Source: Platanthera guangdongensis
Lineage: Eukaryota; Streptophyta; Magnoliopsida; Asparagales; Orchidaceae
Length of the DNA: 64,000 bases
Reading direction: 5' to 3'
Assembly (NCBI GenBank): GCA_039583875.1
Contig: CM077152.1
Span: 20,249,538 to 20,313,537 of the forward strand
A model generated the notes under the pieces. That model was not told the origin of the DNA and did no database searches. It saw only the letters and a list, made by a program, of their open reading frames with translations. Shown piece after piece: positions 48,931 through 60,999 of this stretch (position 1 is its first letter; each line of letters begins with the position of its first letter). The position numbers and the translations under genes are program-made.

Positions 48931-49056
48931 GGCCCCACCCCTATGTTCTCCTCATCATGCGAGGTGGGGTTGACTAGTCAACCCCATGATCTCCCACTTT
49001 GAAGGGAGATCATGGGGAAAACTTCCTTACAAATAATGGTGTAACCCATCACGTAG

Positions 49057-49922
49057 AGTTCTTCATTATGAAACCGACGTCTTCATCATGTGTCTGAGTT
49101 CTTTATCACGCATCAATTTCTTTATCATGTGTTGACTACTCTTCCGTACGTTGGCTACTCGACGTACGTTGGCCTCTCTACTATTTGCAAATCAAGTCAG
49201 CATAATTTTTGTATGTGTTTTTTTGTCATTAATTTTAATTATACGTTGGAAATCCAATGTTCTCAATGCACGATGAAAGATGCTAATATGACGGTCAAAA
49301 ATTACATTGTGATCAATTTCTTGTCATTTTCACGACTGTTATATAGGAGATTTTTTGAAATGTTTTATTATTTTTTGGCTCTCTTCGTAGTTCTTACACG
49401 ATCTTCTTCTCTCGCGGTTTTGATTTTTCGATGTTTGCTTCATCAGTGAATGTTCAAAGGGGTGTGCATAAATATTCAAAACCGACTGAACGTGATCGAG
49501 CTTAACCAATTTTTGGGCCAAACTGATCGGTTTGATTCGATTTCTGTTTATGGGATTAAAATCTGACATCATTTCGGTTGATTGGTTGAGTACGTAAACC
49601 GAAAAAACCTAACCGAACATAACTGTCAGAGATTATATAAAAACTATCAACAAAGCTTGTATATTATAATTTTGTTTGGGTTAAGACATCAAACTTCTTC
49701 ATTCTAGCCAGACGCTTAAATTATGCACCAACTTGACTAGTTAAATTAATCATAATATTATCTCTAAAAAATGCATTTTTACAACAATTTTTTGCTTGAT
49801 TAAATAAAAATAACGTCTAAAAAAACTACTACTTTATCATTGTCAGCATACAACTTTTCCCACACCTTCACACAGAAACATAATACTATGGTTGCAGCAT
49901 TCCCGTCCTAATAAAGTATAAT
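49057..49922. other. AT-rich spacer between two inverted solo LTRs
   Basis: No gene recognised. A simple GTTGG/CGTACG-containing stretch lies at the left, the rest is AT-rich. Confidence 0.5.
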
Positions 49923-50941
49923 ACACTTGATTGGTTACACCTCAATTTATAAGGAGAATTTTTCCATGATCTCCTCCCAAAATAGGGGATCATGGGGTTG
50001 ACTAGTTAAACCAAACTCGCATGAACTCTCCATAATGAGGGAAACATGGGTGATGGGGCCAACTTCCTCTCCCCACTAAGGAGAACCACCCCCTTGGGGG
50101 AAACCGCCGCCCGGGCCGCCGCTCCGACGGTCAGCCCGCCGCTGCCGGCAGGGCCGCGGCCCCTGGCCAGGCCGCTGCCCCGGCGGGCCCCGCCGGACTG
50201 GCTGCGGCTGCCGGCCTGGCCGGCTGCCGCCGACGCACGGCCCACCCGCCACCGTCGGCGACTTGCCCGCTGTCCGATCATGGTGGGCTCTCCTCACCAT
50301 CTGATTCGGTGGGTAACCACCCACTAACCCAGTACATTAGTGTCGGGGCCCGCCATGATCCTCTCCAGGAGGTTATAAAAGGAGCCTCAGGGTCTCCTCA
50401 TAATTCACTTTTTGGCTCTCGGTCATCTTCTTCCTCAGACGAGAGCTCTGCCGGACTCCTCACTCGGATCATCCTTCAGCCACCTCGAGCCACCAGCGCA
50501 CCACCAACAGGAAAACGCCTAAATCCTGGAGCGAGCAGAGGGAGGAAGACGACCGCTGCAAACAGACGCGCGTCGAGACCGCGCTCCAAATTCAAAGCAC
50601 CAGAGCCACACCTCAGATTCCAGTGTCCTAGTCGCTCCCGCGAGGCAGCCTGTTGCCCGCTGAGAGTTGAAGTCTCTCTCTCCCCCCCAAGCTGTAATGG
50701 GGAGCAGCCTGTCGCCCCCGATTTTCCGAACACATTGTAATCTGACGCAACTAGCGGACTTTGACCGACACAGACTCGATCACGTGGTTTTTTACCCAGT
50801 TCAGGGGTTTTTTCACGTCATCACATCTTGAGTTAACCTTTCATTTTCTCTGACTATGTGCGCCCTCGACCGTTCCGCAAGCTAAGACGGTTCAATTGAA
50901 TCCGGTTCGACCGGAACATCGAATTAGCCCGCAACAACACT
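49923..50941 (+). mobile_element. Intact solo LTR (1009 bp, plus), target duplication ACACT
   Basis: Runs 49928-50936 from TGATTGGTTACACC to GCCCGCAACA. ACACT flanks it on both sides (49923-49927 and 50937-50941). GGTTATAAAAGGAGCC near 50370 is the TATA box and sets the plus orientation. The LTR is GC-rich in the middle (50095-50270), which makes long spurious frames on both strands. It is the same family as the split LTR at 40689-49051 but in the opposite orientation. Confidence 0.93.
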
Positions 50942-51399
50942 TATGTAAACAGTTTTGATGAACTAATATAATTTTTTAAAACTAAAGTTGCTAAAATTTT
51001 TGAGAATAAAAACTATTAGCATTCTAAGGTATGTTTGTTTTCTAGTTTTGACCACATTCTATTTTAAACTGATCGGAGGAGAGGTGTTAAGGAATAATCA
51101 AAATATTGTCATTTTAAAACGACTAATTTAAAACCCACATTTTCCTCCGTTTTGAAAAGGCCAGAGCGACCTCCATTCTTCCTTTGATAATATTTTTTAA
51201 TTTAATTTTATTTAATCAAATTTTTTATAAAATATAATTATATACATAAATTTGTAAAAAAAATACAAATATAATACTTAATTTTATTTAAAAAAATTCA
51301 AAACAATTGACCCTAAGTAAATTAATCTTTTTTACTTATAGATATATACACACTCCCACCTATAAATATAGATGAGAAACTGACCTACAATTTTTTCTT
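50942..51399. other. AT-rich intergenic, upstream of the RBM18-like gene
   Basis: No repeat boundary recognised. CCTATAAATATAG at about 51359-51371 could serve as the TATA box for the exon at about 51400. Confidence 0.4.
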
Positions 51400-51568
51400 C
51401 CTAAAAGCCTTGAGATATGCCCGGGTCGGAAGTCGGAACGACAATTTCAGTAGCCGCCAAGCCAAAAACCCTAGACCAGTGACCCATCTCCCTCTTTCCT
51501 ATATCCAAGCCGTTTACCTTACCATCGACGGAGCTATACTTCGCCTCCCCTCCGCCGGCCGTCCGCAG
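51400..51568 (+). other. Probable 5' untranslated first exon of the RBM18-like gene
   Basis: GC-richer segment with gene-leader style words, ending GTCCGCAG followed by the donor GTAACTTT at 51569. The start is inferred from the TATAAATA about 40 bases upstream. No other exon-like sequence lies between here and the coding exons at 57469, so this is the best candidate for the first exon. If correct, intron 1 is about 5.9 kb and most of it is retroelement. Without transcript data the link is inference. Confidence 0.45.
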
Positions 51569-51739
51569 GTAACTTTCTGAACCGGAGCGCACGCCTCCAT
51601 TTGCCTACAATTTACCTCACCTCTCTGAATTATGCATGTATGGCCGGTCATTAGCCTCGATTCCGATGCTTTCCCCCGTTATATCCCAAGTTTTCACAAT
51701 TAAGACGTATAGAGGCTCCCTGCTTTCCTTCTGCTTGTA

Positions 51740-54700
51740 GTAAACTGGAAGTAGAGATGATATGGAGTTCACTTAGCTTTATTGCGAGTATGATCACTTT
51801 GACTCCCTCACTCTTGTGTCTCTTAAGGATGAGATTCTTGTGCTGGCTCGTGAAGAAAGAAACAGAGTTTTTTGAGTTTCTACTTTGTCTGCATCGGGAC
51901 TTCGATCCGATCAATGTCTAGATCCTTGGAAGCTCTCCCCCGTCTTCTCTTCCGGAGGTTTACAGTCTTATTAAACAATAATTTGATAGGCGGCATACGT
52001 GGACTTCTGTTACTGCTCCTGAAGGTTCTACCCTGGCTTTTCAGTTTGGTAGTAGAGCTGCTCGTGATTTAAGACTCATCTCCACAGATAAAGATCATTT
52101 GCTCTGTGATTACTACGAGAAGTCACGTCATACCCGAGACACCTACTTTGGTCTCCATGGCTTTCCCACATCCCACGGTGGTTCTGCACTGCGTGAAGGT
52201 TGCAATTTTGGATTCTCTCAAGGCCGCTCAGCTCAATCTCGGTCGACTCACCTGTCCGATCCATCGGTGGAGATCTTGCCTCTCTCTGCCCAGTCTGCAC
52301 CTTCTCTGGCTCTATCTGCCGATGATATCCTTGCATTTCGCCGCTTGATGCAGGGACAACGTACGAAATCTTTTGCTTCTTCGTCTTCACATGTTCATCA
52401 GTGTTGAAACCGATAATCAACTTCCTGTGGAGTCCGAACCCTTGGGGAAGGGCTGATCTCACACTTACTTCTCTCTCACAAACTCAAATAGTTAGAGACT
52501 TAGAATAAGAAACAGACCCAAAGCTTCAGCACGAAGATCCCACCACAAACCCGGAAGATCTTAGAGCGCTTCCCATCCTTAGCCAATTGCTGAGCTAAGG
52601 ATAATTCAAAAAACGCAAGAACACCAGGTCACAAGTAAACATGCCTTTGAGATACCCTGTTGGGTCTATTTATAGTTTTCTAAAAACGGTCTGCCAACAG
52701 TCAACCTCCGTTGTTCTAAACAGCTATATGCAGTCCAGGGTGGCCTGCCAACAACGTAACTCCACTGTTCTGAAGGTTATGGGCAGACCAACAGGGATAA
52801 AATAGTAAAAATACAACATACAACACTGAGCGAGTGGCCCTTGAAAACCTCCACTCGCATGGGGTGGCGAGTGCCCGATGGAGCTAGCACTCGCCACCTC
52901 CCTGTAGCCCTTGGGCGAGTGCGGTCCAGAAATGCCCCACTCGCCTAAAGGTGCGAGTGCTGGCCAGACCTGCCCCACTCGCCAAAAGGTGCGAGGGTTG
53001 GCCACTCCTGCCCCACTCGCCAACTGCCTGCCGAGAGCCATGGGCGAATACAAGCCTGCTGCTCCATGCACCCCTGTTCTGCTCGACCCCACCTGAGCGA
53101 GCCGATGGGTTTGCAGAGATCTCACTCAACCCAAGAGAGAGGCGTTGGTAAAACTCATTCCACTCAACGCCGCGACAGAAGGCGTCAGGGTGAAAAAGCC
53201 TCACTCGATGCCGAGGCGGAAGGCGTTGAGTGGACTCGACGGCAGCGGACGGCGTCGAGTGGACTCGACGCTAGGGGCCCGGCTCGCCTGGGACTTGAAC
53301 AAGATGACTTGGCTGGTCTGGCTCCTGTCGCTCACCACTCGCCGGATATGAGGTTGTACAATCAGTGACCCTCAGGTGCTCATGCTGCGTCTTCACGTAC
53401 TTCAACCCGCTGAACTATTGATTCTGGAGCAAAGAATCATATGACCAGCTCTGCTACAAGTTGTGTCTTACCTTTGTTTGTCTAGTAGGAACAAGGTGAG
53501 CATTGCAGATGGTTCCTTCTCTTCGATTACTTGGAAAGGATTCGTTTCGTGCTCCTCTGTCTCTTTTCTTCTGTTCTTCATGTACCCAAGTTTTCTCTCA
53601 ATCCTCTCTCTATTAGTCATCTGACCAACTTTATGAGCTGTTCCATGACATTCTTCCCTTTGTCTTGTGTTTTTCAGGACCTGAAGACGGGAACAATGAT
53701 TCACTTTGGTAGTCTGGTGGATTGACTTCACGTGTTTGATTCCTCCACTCCCACTTCTCCTCGGTCTCTTTATGCTGATTAGACGACCGCTTTGAAGTTC
53801 TGTCGTTATCGCTTTAGACATCCTTCTATCTTGTCTATGAAACATTTATTTCAACTGTCATCTGTATTAATAGATAATTTTAATTGTAACGCTCGTGAAC
53901 TTGACAACCATCGTGCTTATTTTAATCATGTTCATCTCTTAGTTCTGCACCATTTCATATTATACATACTGATGTTTGGGGGTCTTGCTCTGTTGCTTCT
54001 ATTTCTGTCTATTTTTTATTTGTAACTATCATTGATTGTTTCTCCCAAACATGGGTATACCTAATGAAAGCTAAAAATGATTTTTTTTTCTTATTTTAAC
54101 GTTTTCACAAAATGATTTCTATGTAGTTTGATGCATCTATTAAAATTTTTCGGACTGACAATGGTCATGAGTACATTGACTCTCAATTTGCATATTATCT
54201 TACTAATCACGATATTATCCACCAACTATCTTGTGCTTACTCCCCTGCTCAAAATGGGGCGGTCAAACGCAATAATCATCACATTTTAGGAGTTGTCCGG
54301 TGTCTTTTTCTCCAAATGCACCTGCTTAAGTACTATTGGGGGGATGCAGTTCTCACCATCGTCTACCTTATTAATCATATGTTCTTACATGTTTTAGGGT
54401 ATAACACTCCCCTTAACACACTTCGGGTGTCTTCTACCAATCTGCAATCTTGTGTGTTCAGATGTGTTTTGTCTATATTAATCAAAAGATTAAATTTGAT
54501 GATCGTGCTCACACATGTGTCTTCATAGGATATTCTCTTACTCAAAAAGGTTATGAATATTTTGACTCAGTACACAAGAAGGTTTTTGTAACCATTCACA
54601 TTCCTTGAATTTGAGAGCTATTATGAGTCCTCACTTCAGGGGGTGCCTCTCCTATGTTGGAAGTGAGCTCCTTAACTCACACTGATTCTGTCTACTACTC

Positions 54701-56822
54701 TGTTACCCATTCATCCGTTGTATCAAGCTCACTCCACTCTGTCTCCCATTGCTCCTATGCCAACTCTCGTTGTTCCTATGGTGAAACCCCATGTTCCTCC
54801 CTTGCAGGTTTACTCTCGTCGTTCTAAGGAAACAAACACATGGGCCCCTATCAGAATCCTAGAACTGACATTTGATCCGTCGTCAGTCTATTACTCTAAG
54901 GGAAGGCACCTCTACACAACATCCGTTATCTCAGTTCGTCTCTTATTCCTCTAACGGCTTGTCATAGATTTTCTCTCTCTTCTTTGTCTGATAATTCCAT
55001 TCCTACATTGTGGCAGGATGCCCTTTCTGTTGATAGGTGGCAAGCGGTCATGTTTGCAAAAAATGCATACCCTTGACAAAAATCACACATTGGACCTGCC
55101 ATCTGTCTAAAGGGAAGTCTATCGTGGGATGTATGTGGGTATGTTCTGTCAATCAAAACACTCAGGGTGTCGTGGAGAGATACACGACAAGGTTGGTTGC
55201 AAGAGGGTACACACAAACGACTGAGATTGATTACTAGGAAACCTTTACTCTGGTCGCTAAGATGAGTTCTATAAGGGTTTTCCTATCGTGTGCTTCCTAT
55301 AAGGGGTGGAATCTCAATCAATTAAGTATGAAAAAATCATTTCTTCATGGTGATCTGGAAGAAGTATACATGATGTCCTGGCATTTCCCCTAGAGGATTT
55401 GAAGGAAAAATTTGTAAGCTGAAGGAGGCTTTATATGGCCTGAAACGAACTCTTAAAGCTTGGTTTGGAAGATTCAACGATGCCATGACATGCTTTGGGT
55501 ACTCCCAGAGTAGTGCTGATCATACCTTTTTCATCAAACACGGGGAAGGAAAATTAGCAGCTCTAATAGTTTGTGGATGACATTATTATAACAGGAGATC
55601 ATGATGAGGTTCAAGCACTAAAATAGAGGTTGGCGAAAGAATTTGAAGTGAAAGACTTGGGGAACCATAAGTATTTTTTATGCATTGAGGTTGTGAGGTC
55701 CAAATATGGAATATTCATATCGCAGTGAATATTTTCTTGAAGCCTCATGAATGCGTGGGTGTAGACAGTTTGACACCCCGATTCAAGCTAGCCATAAGCT
55801 TGGAAGAGATGATGGTGAAACGATTGAATGCATCCTTAACTTTCAGAGGCTAGTGGGCAAACTGATCTATTTGTCACATATTCGTCCGGATGTCTCCTAT
55901 GCAGTTGGAGTTCTTAACTGTAGAGAAAAGAGCACGAAGGGTTGGAAAATTGTAAACCTTTACATACACTTCTTGTGTGTGTAAATACAAGTATGAATAT
56001 ATATATATTATATATATATATATATAAGGAGAGAAAAGAGAGAAGAGTCCCAATTTCAAGATGTGAGACTATTACAAGAAGAGGAAAAAGGCCTAAAGAT
56101 GGGCCAGCTCCGGGTCAAGGGCTTGTTTACAAAACCTCCGACTCGGCTCCCGCATTGGTCGCTTATTCTGATGCCGATTATGCCGGTTCCCTGGACGATC
56201 GGAGGTCAACAAGTGGTTTTTGTACTTATTTTGGTGGTCATCTCATTACATGGAAAAGTAAGAAACAAGTCGTGGTCGCTCGTTCCTCCGCTGAAGCTGA
56301 ATATCGATCGATGACATATGTTGTCTCAGAAGTCACATGGCTTGAAAGCCTCATTTCTGACCTGGGAGTAAAACTTCCTTCATCTGCTGTTCTGTTCTGT
56401 GATAGTCAAGCCGTCCTACACAAGCAAAGAATCCGGTGTTTCACGAGCGCACAAAACATATCGAGGTCGACTGTCACTTTATTCGAGAGAAAGTTCAATT
56501 GAAGAAACTTCAATTAAAGCATGTTCCGGACACTGATCAAGTTGCTGACATTCTCACAAAGGCTTTATCAAGTACCTTGTTTTACGAGTGTTTGTCCAAG
56601 CTGGGTGCATATGACCTATACGCTCCAGCTTGCGGGGGAGTGTTAGAAAAGCTCATTTAGTCTAGGCCCATTATGCATTTTTTATTGTTTTTCTATCTCC
56701 TCTTTAGTCCCACATCATGTATAGGACCTTCCTCTCTCTTTCTCTCATCTATATATTTATACTCATTCTTTGTATTTTATACCAGTGAACATATATAGAA
56801 GGTTGGCTTTTTCCTTCCTACA
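51740..56822 (+). mobile_element. Decayed Ty1/copia element in the presumed intron 1, with nested solo LTR
   Basis: Gag remains at about 51740-52390 (DPINV, then a CDYYEKSRHTRDTYFGLHGFP segment near 52101, a decayed zinc-knuckle region). Protease-to-integrase pieces run 53400-54060 (VLHVPKFSLN, YRFRHPS), the integrase core is at 54150-54290 (RTDNGHEYIDSQ, SPAQNG), RT is at 55040-55700 (KSIVGCMWV, RLVARGYTQTTEIDY), and RNase H is at 56130-56650 (YSDADYAGSLDDRRSTSGF, SSAEAEYRSM, HIEVDCHFIREKVQLKK). Stops and frameshifts are many. The 3' LTR is 56641-56822 (TGTTAGAAAAGC to TTCCTACA), preceded directly by TGCGGGGGAG. No 5' LTR was found. The 52402-53360 block is a later insertion, and a small TA tract at about 56000-56025 interrupts RNase H. 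Confidence 0.88.
52397..53365 (-). mobile_element. Gypsy-like solo LTR, copy 3 (959 bp), target duplication ATCAG
   Basis: Runs 52402-53360 from TGTTGAAACC to GAGGTTGTACA. ATCAG lies outside both ends (52397-52401 and 53361-53365). CTATTTATAG near 52668 is the minus-strand TATA box. It contains its own array of GGCGTTGAGTGGACTCGACG-type inverted words near 53220-53275. This copy fixes the true ends of the family. Confidence 0.93.
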
Positions 56823-57477
56823 CTTTCCGTGAAAAGTTTCCTGCAATCAAATCGTGATTTTGTCTAATGCGCATGTGGTATTTCCAAGTGGTTTTGGTCA
56901 TCAATAGAGTACTTGGAATTGAATTTTTTGGTCATCAATAGAATATTTGGATTTGAATTTTTCATTATTAATTGCTAATCTTCAGTTTCAAATTCACATG
57001 ATTTTTTTAAAGTTTTTTGTTGACACAAGTGGTTACTGATAATTCTGTTGAGTTTTTATATAGAAATTTTTTAAAGAAAATCTTATTTGTCATTAGCCGA
57101 AAGTTGTTCTTCTTCCCCTCATGCTGGACAGATGTAATAATTTTTAAACAGTCTCCTATTTCTAAATTTGTCATATTCCAACTTGAAGTTCACAGACTCG
57201 TTGAATTGTATGTAGATTTAGTTTAGGCAAATTCTTTTCCATCTTCTTATTTTAAGATTTGTATATTTTCCACTAGAAAGTGTATATTTTGAAAGCTTTC
57301 AGCATCTACATCAATTCTAATCTGTGAACTCTGTTGTAAACTAGCATCCTCAATTCATATAGACCGGTGATGTTCTTAAATTATAAATAATCCACAGCCA
57401 AAATTTTAGCTTATTTGTTTAACTAATTCCTTAATTTTATTGTAAGTAGCAGCTATCCAAGCTTGCAGGATACAGGA

Positions 57478-58136
57478 ATGGATGGTGATACGTGTGAAAG
57501 CAGACTATACGTCGGGAACCTCGACAAAAGAATCACAGAGTAAGGGCAAGAAATCAGTTTTTATTATGCTGCACACATTTTAATATTTTTAAATTATTAT
57601 GTTTAGCACTTTGAATAAAAGTTTTTAAGCATTCAATTCCAGAGCCAATGTGATCAAGATGTTTTCTCCTTACGGGAAGATAATATCTGAAGATTTCTTA
57701 TGGCACACCCAAGGTCCCAAGAAAGGCGAACCACGTGGTTATGCTTTCATCCAGTATGAAACCAAAGAGGTGAGTTTTAAGTAACCAAAAAAAACCCTTA
57801 CATCTCATGCTATTATGTTCGATAAGTCTTATTTTTGTTTCTGAAGTGAGCATGCAGGAAGCTCAAATGGCAAGGACTGAGATGAACGGGAAAATGGCTT
57901 TTGGTCGTTCATTGGTTGTTCGCTATGCTTGTGAGAAATACTTCATGGACGCAAAAGATCGAGGAAAATGTCCCTTTGATCTAAAAAATCCGTGTTCTTT
58001 GGGCAGTGGAATGGGCCAAACGAGCCGAATCGCCAAGATTGCTGCAATCAAGAATAAACTGAAGGCTTTGGAACAAGAGGGATGCGGTGCCAAGAAGTTA
58101 AAGGGAACAAGTTTTTCTTCCGGTCACAAGGATTGA
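57478..58136 (+). CDS. RBM18: RRM RNA-binding protein, RBM18-like, 155 residues, apparently intact
   Basis: Coding exons: 57478-57539 (inside an exon starting 57469 after a GCAG acceptor), 57643-57769 and 57858-58136, with GT-AG introns. Joined they give 155 residues without interruption. A single RRM covers about residues 9-85: RNP2 LYVGNL at 10-15 and RNP1 RGYAFIQY at 52-59. The stretch DFLWHTQGPKKGEPRGY is the signature that sets RBM18 proteins apart from other single-RRM proteins. The tail is lysine-rich (AAIKNKLKALEQ). The family is conserved in animals and plants, probably nuclear, with a poorly known role. The start is the first ATG after the acceptor. It is the only host gene in the window that looks complete. 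The large intron ahead carries a copia element. Confidence 0.9.
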
Positions 58137-60480
58137 CGGCACATAAGACGCTAAATGATGGGAACTTATAACTTGTAAGTTATTGCGTATACATTTCAAT
58201 CTTCTCTATGTACGTTATTTTGTTGTATGCATGTTTTTTGAGGTATGGCAATATGATTCTTATGTATTAGTTGTTTGTGTCTTTTTATGGGATGCTAACC
58301 TTTGCTGTCTTATCAAATCTTTTTGGAGCATATTCTCAAGGCTGAGATTTTACTCTCAACACGACTTGTTAAGTGTTGGGGTCTTAGGCCTTTTGATTGA
58401 TTTTCACTGATTCACAGCGGTAGTTTGAAATCCCCTCTTCATATATTATTGTATTTGTTATATGCTTTATTCATCTTTGCTCATATATTAGGTATAGATT
58501 ATAGGATGAGTTTAAACCAGGCCTGAGAATTTCCATGCGATTTTAAATTATTATGCATGGAGACGTGCAAGGCAGTGCTGAAATGGGAATTTGGTTCAAT
58601 TGTTCTACTTTTAATTTTTATTATAATTCTTTATCTAGACTTTTGCCTTAAAATCAAGGATATTAAATTATTTTGTGTTGCTTGTTTAGTCTAGTTAATA
58701 GAAGAAAACAATAATACTTTCATAACTTTTGGAGATACTTGAAAATATGTGTGCATAGACTGTTACCAAGAGGAAATTACTTGCAATAAAACTCGAAGAA
58801 TTTGGATACAATCACGAGAAATACTCATGCTTAACCTCAGGAGGTTGGTTCCTCCTTGAAGTACCTCTCACAAGGAGACATCTTACAACCCTATGCAAAG
58901 ATACCTAAAGCTCCTAAGCCTTCTCCTTATAACACATTAAAAATATAAAATACAAAATAAAAATACATGTTGATCAAAAAGTACAATTGACATGTTTCCA
59001 TGGTACCAAAGCCTTGTCTTGCGTCCCCCAGCCACTAGTACTTTTCACCTTTTCTATTGATACATCGAGCCTTTCCCTTCTCCCCAATGTTTAGCTTTGG
59101 CTTTTTTATCGAGTATCGTTATGGCTAGTGCGAGCTTCCTTCAAGGGCAATTGTATTCAATTCCTCCTCTACGCCCTAGAAGTACAGTGGCCTTCCTTTT
59201 TTTCCAATGGGATCTAGGACTGATGAGATCCAATTGAGATCTAGCATCCGTCGAGCCACTCGAGCGTGTTTTTTTCTCTCTTGTACAGTCTCGTGGCTAG
59301 CTTTGACTCTTCAGTGACATTTTTTTGCCATTTTTGTCGTCTGGTTTGTAGATCTTGGGTGGAGAGTAAGCATATCACAACTATTACCCGGAAGGGGTTC
59401 AAATTTTATTACTATTACATTATTTTGGCCTGCGTGGCTTTCCGTTTCCTTCTGAGCAGAAGGAATTATATTCTATTGGAAATCTAATCAGAATAAGCTC
59501 CTTTTCCCTGCTGAATCCCATTTGTTAGCGCCTGCAACCACAAGGAAGATGAAACTCAACAGTCAGTTTGTTACTTGGAAATGTGGTCTCAATTTTGGAA
59601 TCCTAAGAGTTTCTAAAATCTCTCTCTCTCTCTCTATATATATAGATATAGACACAGACTATATGAAATGGAAACAAAATCCTCTTTGGTGAAACATTAA
59701 TAACGCCAATGTTCCCCCTGTTTTTTAAATCTAGTGCCATCAAATTCTTTTATTAATTTCAAAATATTTAAAGTATGATGTCCATCTACATAATTATGCA
59801 TCCAAAAAAACAAGTTGCAAATATCAAGTACACGCCCCCCCCCACCCCATGCGGCCGCGACAGTGCCACGGCGCGACGACAGTTCCGCGGCTCGCAGCCT
59901 CATGCAGGACATCCCAATCTCTCCTCTCTCTTTTCTCCTTTCAAAGTAACGTTTGACAGTACAATTAGATAATATAATAATTATGGCAACTTGAAAATTT
60001 GATTTTGACAACTTGCTCTTTTGCTTGCATTTGTTTAAAAAAGTAGGGGCAGTATTTGCATGATACACTTCCCTTTTAATATAGTAAGTATAGATATGAA
60101 GAGGGCAGCAACATGATGCTCTCATCAACAACTTGATAGTCTCATTATCACATGAGTAGGTAGGTATACATATGAATAGGTCTCAGTACCATTTTTCTTA
60201 ATGACTAGGAGATATGAGACACTCTTCATAAATTCTTACTCCTAAGTGACGGTGCGCCACGACCGACACACGTGTATTCCTGCAGGAGGCAGTGATCCAC
60301 TGCTCGGACGGACAATTAGAGTCCGTGGTTGCGTTCCGATGATTGCCGAATCAAATTCATATTTTAATTTTTAATTTTTGAGTTGTATTTAGTGCCCGAT
60401 CGGCCAAAACATTATAGGCCGTACGATTTGGGAAGTTATGATGTGGTTATGCTACAACAATTATTTCTAGGGTTTTATAT
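58137..60480. other. Downstream region and decayed repeats
   Basis: The RBM18-like 3' region comes first, but no poly(A) signal was singled out. TGGTACCAAAGCC at 59001-59013 resembles a primer-binding site (TGGTATCAGAGCC) and could mark the 5' end of the decayed copia element that follows, with TGTTACCAAGAGG at 58761 as a possible LTR edge. A short (TC)n/(TA)n microsatellite lies near 59620-59650. Confidence 0.35.
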
Positions 60481-60494
60481 ATGTAGGCGGCGGT

Positions 60495-60845
60495 TTGTTT
60501 GAGAGCATCGATGTTTGGCGCAGTTCTTCAACCACTCGGTCCTTCCTTACCGTTGGTGAGACGCCGGTGGAAGTCCAATCTGGTGTGACTCCAGGCAAGA
60601 TACCTCCACCTCCTTCCCAGTCCAGCCCGCCGCACCCTAGCCGCAGTTTTCTATTCCCCTCTCATATCATCTGTCGACGACCCTCCCAGCTAAACCCGAC
60701 GCCGCCAACCCTTCTGCCTGACGTAATCCACCACGCCACTCCCGTCTCCGCCTTCCCCTTTCCCTGTTTCCCATCCCAGAAACCCTGCTCCAGTCAAAAC
60801 CCGTCGGCCTCCATATGTTTCCGTCCAGATCTCCTTACCACCTAG
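60495..60845 (+). other. Proline/serine-rich open frame, doubtful
   Basis: 116 codons rich in P and S, with a TATATA word near 60476 upstream. No domain is seen, and the composition is that of a CT-rich leader or decayed retroelement gag. I do not consider it a supported gene. Confidence 0.15.
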
Positions 60846-60999
60846 ACCACCTTCCCCCGTGTCCCTCTTACATGCTAGGCCACCCCGTGACATCCACCCA
60901 GTCATCCGTTTCCCCTTCCCCTTCGAAGCGGAGCCCCGATTCCTCCACCCCGCCATCTGCCTCTCCACCCAGAAATCGTGCGACTGATTCCTCTCCTAC

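Larger units (their letters stand above)
40684..49056 (-). mobile_element. Solo LTR (minus) with target duplication CGTAG, split by a copia element
   Basis: The LTR parts are 40689-41435 and 48931-49051, together about 865 bp. CGTAG lies outside both ends (40684-40688 and 49052-49056). Read on the plus strand it is the reverse complement of the intact solo LTR at 49928-50936, with landmarks such as TTGCGGGCTAA, AGCTTGCGGGGCGGTCGAG, the GGCTCCTTTTATAGC minus-strand TATA box and GTTGACTAGTCAACCCCATG. The copia element at 41436-48930 interrupts it. Confidence 0.9.

Noticed and set aside
50006..50733. GC-rich frames inside the solo LTR at 49928-50936
   Set aside because: They lie within an LTR with defined target duplication and have no domain.
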